Below, piece by piece: positions 62,810 to 64,000 of a stretch of 64,000 bases of DNA. How positions within the stretch are numbered: position 1 is the stretch's first letter; each line of letters starts with the position of its first letter. A program made the translations under genes and the position numbers. A model generated the notes under the pieces. That model saw only the letters and a program-made list of their open reading frames with translations. It had not been told where the DNA came from and ran no database searches. This stretch comes from CAZPRY01 sp964589175 (lineage in GTDB: Bacteria > Fidelibacterota > UBA2242): contig CAZPRY010000015.1 in the NCBI GenBank assembly GCA_964589175.1, positions 21,085 through 85,084 on the forward strand, given 5' to 3'.

Positions 62810-63778
62810 ATGAGCCCTAAGGTTTTCAAAACATTATCGTTCTTGTTTGTCGGTATTATCATTGCGGCGCAATTTAGCTTTTTCAGCTGCCAGAAGGCAG
62901 CGCGAAAAGATAAGTTTGTCATTGGTTTTTCACAGGTCACTGTCAAGGAACCCTGGCGGGTTGTTTTTAATGACCGACTGATCAAAGAGGCTGAAAAATT
63001 AAGTGATAAGGTTGATCTGATCGTATTGGATGCCGATGATAAAACTGAAAATCAGGTCGAACATATCAAGACATTTATATCGAAAAAAGTCGATGCCATT
63101 CTGATTTCACCCAAGGAGGCCTCGGGCTGTTCAAAGGTGATCCAGGAAGCGACGGAATCCGGCATTCCGGTAATTGTGCTCGATCGGGATATTACCTATA
63201 AGCTATACTCGGTATTTATCGGTGCAGATAACCGGGTAATTGGGCGGGCCGCAGGAGAATATGCGGTTGAATTATTGGGCGGATCTGGCCAGGCAAAGGG
63301 AAAAATCTATGAAATCTGCGGTTCTCTGGCTTCGACACCAGGTCAGGAAAGAAGAAACGGATTCCATGAAATTGTCGAACAGGAACCCGGTATTACGATC
63401 ATTGGCGGTCTTGATGGCGACTGGAAACTGGATAAAGGGAAGGCCATTATTCAGGATGCTTTGCAGATTCACAAAGACATAGACATTATCTATGCCCATA
63501 ATGACCCGATGGCCTACGGCGCTTTTCAGGCGGCGCGCGAAGCGGGTATGGAAAAGACGATCAAATTTCTTGGTATTGATGGTCTGCCGAATGAAGGCTG
63601 TACCTGGGTGAAGAATGGAATCCTTACGGCGACTTTTCTATATCCCACTCCTGGTGAAGCAGGATTGAAAGTTGCTCTTGAAATATTAGAAGGAAAAAGG
63701 AAGATCAATCCTGGCGAGATAATTACACTGCCAACGGCTGCTGTGAACCAGGAAAATGTGGATCAATATTTACGATAA
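62810..63778 (+). CDS. rbsB-like: Monosaccharide-binding lipoprotein (RbsB type)
   Basis: 322 residues. The signal peptide ends in a lipobox-like FSFFSC, so the protein is probably anchored. The ribose/galactose-binding fold shows VDAILISPKEASGCSKVI, GIPVIVLDRDIT, VFIGADNRVIGRAAGEYAV, YAHNDPMAYGAFQAAREAG and FLGIDGLPNEG; Asp and Asn in DRD and HND are typical sugar contacts. It supplies the RbsA/RbsC-type channel encoded just upstream. Ligand likely a pentose or 6-deoxyhexose. Confidence 0.92.
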   Translation: MSPKVFKTLSFLFVGIIIAAQFSFFSCQKAARKDKFVIGFSQVTVKEPWRVVFNDRLIKEAEKLSDKVDLIVLDADDKTENQVEHIKTFISKKVDAILISPKEASGCSKVIQEATESGIPVIVLDRDITYKLYSVFIGADNRVIGRAAGEYAVELLGGSGQAKGKIYEICGSLASTPGQERRNGFHEIVEQEPGITIIGGLDGDWKLDKGKAIIQDALQIHKDIDIIYAHNDPMAYGAFQAAREAGMEKTIKFLGIDGLPNEGCTWVKNGILTATFLYPTPGEAGLKVALEILEGKRKINPGEIITLPTAAVNQENVDQYLR

Positions 63779-63906
63779 ACGATGTCTGATTATTTTCCTG
63801 TGCGGGATTGCGTGGATAATCTCCTTTGGAAAAATCAAAGTTCGATGCTCTTTCTGATAATTTGCAAAACTATTGTCATTCGCAGTGACAAAACCAAGTG
63901 GGCGTT

Positions 63907-64000
63907 ATGAAATCAAAATTATGGCTCTTGTATGCATTGAGTACCACGGCTTTATGGGGCGTCTGGGGGGCTTTCATCGAGATACCGGAAAAAGCGGGTT
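63907..64000 (+). CDS. EamA/RhaT-like sugar transporter, 3'-truncated by the window
   Basis: 31 codons visible (MKSKLWLLYALSTTALWGVWGAF). The first helix with ALWGVWGA resembles DMT-superfamily and glucose/ribose uptake (GRP) or RhaT-type transporters. It continues beyond 64000, so identity is tentative; position after the RbsABC genes supports a sugar transport role. Confidence 0.55.
   Translation, partial: MKSKLWLLYALSTTALWGVWGAFIEIPEKAG

Overview
The window reads as a chromosomal segment of an FCB-group bacterium. Several secreted proteins end in a type IX secretion (T9SS) type-A sorting domain with the spacer motif NYPNPFNPxT. It also has a PorV/PorQ-like outer-membrane protein and a TonB-dependent receptor with an N-terminal CarboxypepD_reg domain but no SusD partner. 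That combination suits lineages such as KSB1, Calditrichota, Ignavibacteria or Marinimicrobia better than a classical Bacteroides. This placement is inference; no rRNA, tRNA or single-copy marker gene was seen here.

Region 1 (1-43414, all + strand) is a large glycan and glycoprotein utilisation locus. It starts with two secreted gluzincin-type metallopeptidases (the first cut by the window edge), then a receptor / secreted protein / PorV trio (3725-10722). Next come a TIM-barrel isomerase, an MDR dehydrogenase, and a family-1 binding-protein ABC importer whose ATPase lies 23 kb away at 38024. A mixed block follows: three more HExGHN metallopeptidases, three related amidohydrolase-fold enzymes, a gingipain-like C25-type protein, a GH38-type alpha-mannosidase, a D-lyxose/mannose isomerase, a PfkB kinase, a GH42 beta-galactosidase, an M28 aminopeptidase, a GH172, a GH130, an MFS sugar porter, a mannose-6-phosphate isomerase with an extra N-terminal domain, and a ROK kinase. 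The simplest reading is that surface peptidases and glycosidases take apart mannose-containing glycans or glycoproteins and that mannose enters glycolysis by two routes. An AT-rich block (about 29850-32450) lies between two chimeric-looking peptidase paralogues that share a 124-bp direct repeat.

Region 2 (43430-49370, - strand, AT-rich) is foreign in composition and looks like a cluster of integron-type gene cassettes without an integrase. Two complete attC-like sites of about 130 bp and one half-site frame a small lipoprotein cassette and a 5-kb cassette. The large cassette holds a tight five-gene operon: radical SAM/SPASM, SET domain, agmatine deiminase, short-chain dehydrogenase and PAS-coiled coil-TIR. 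This is the best candidate in the window for an undescribed system.

Region 3 (49371-52005) is a decayed junction. It holds palindromes, a GC-richer orphan gene with a strong promoter, a 20.5-bp-phased TTCCGG array and transposase scraps.

Region 4 (52006-64000, + strand) is a second sugar locus. A LacI-type regulator has three operators in 13-bp register over its own start site. It is followed by a GH172, a SASA-type esterase, an FGGY ribulokinase-like kinase, an RbsD/FucU mutarotase, an L-fucose/D-arabinose-type isomerase, an RbsABC-type importer and the start of an EamA/RhaT-like transporter. The gene content fits D-arabinose (or L-fucose) release, uptake and conversion to a ketose phosphate.
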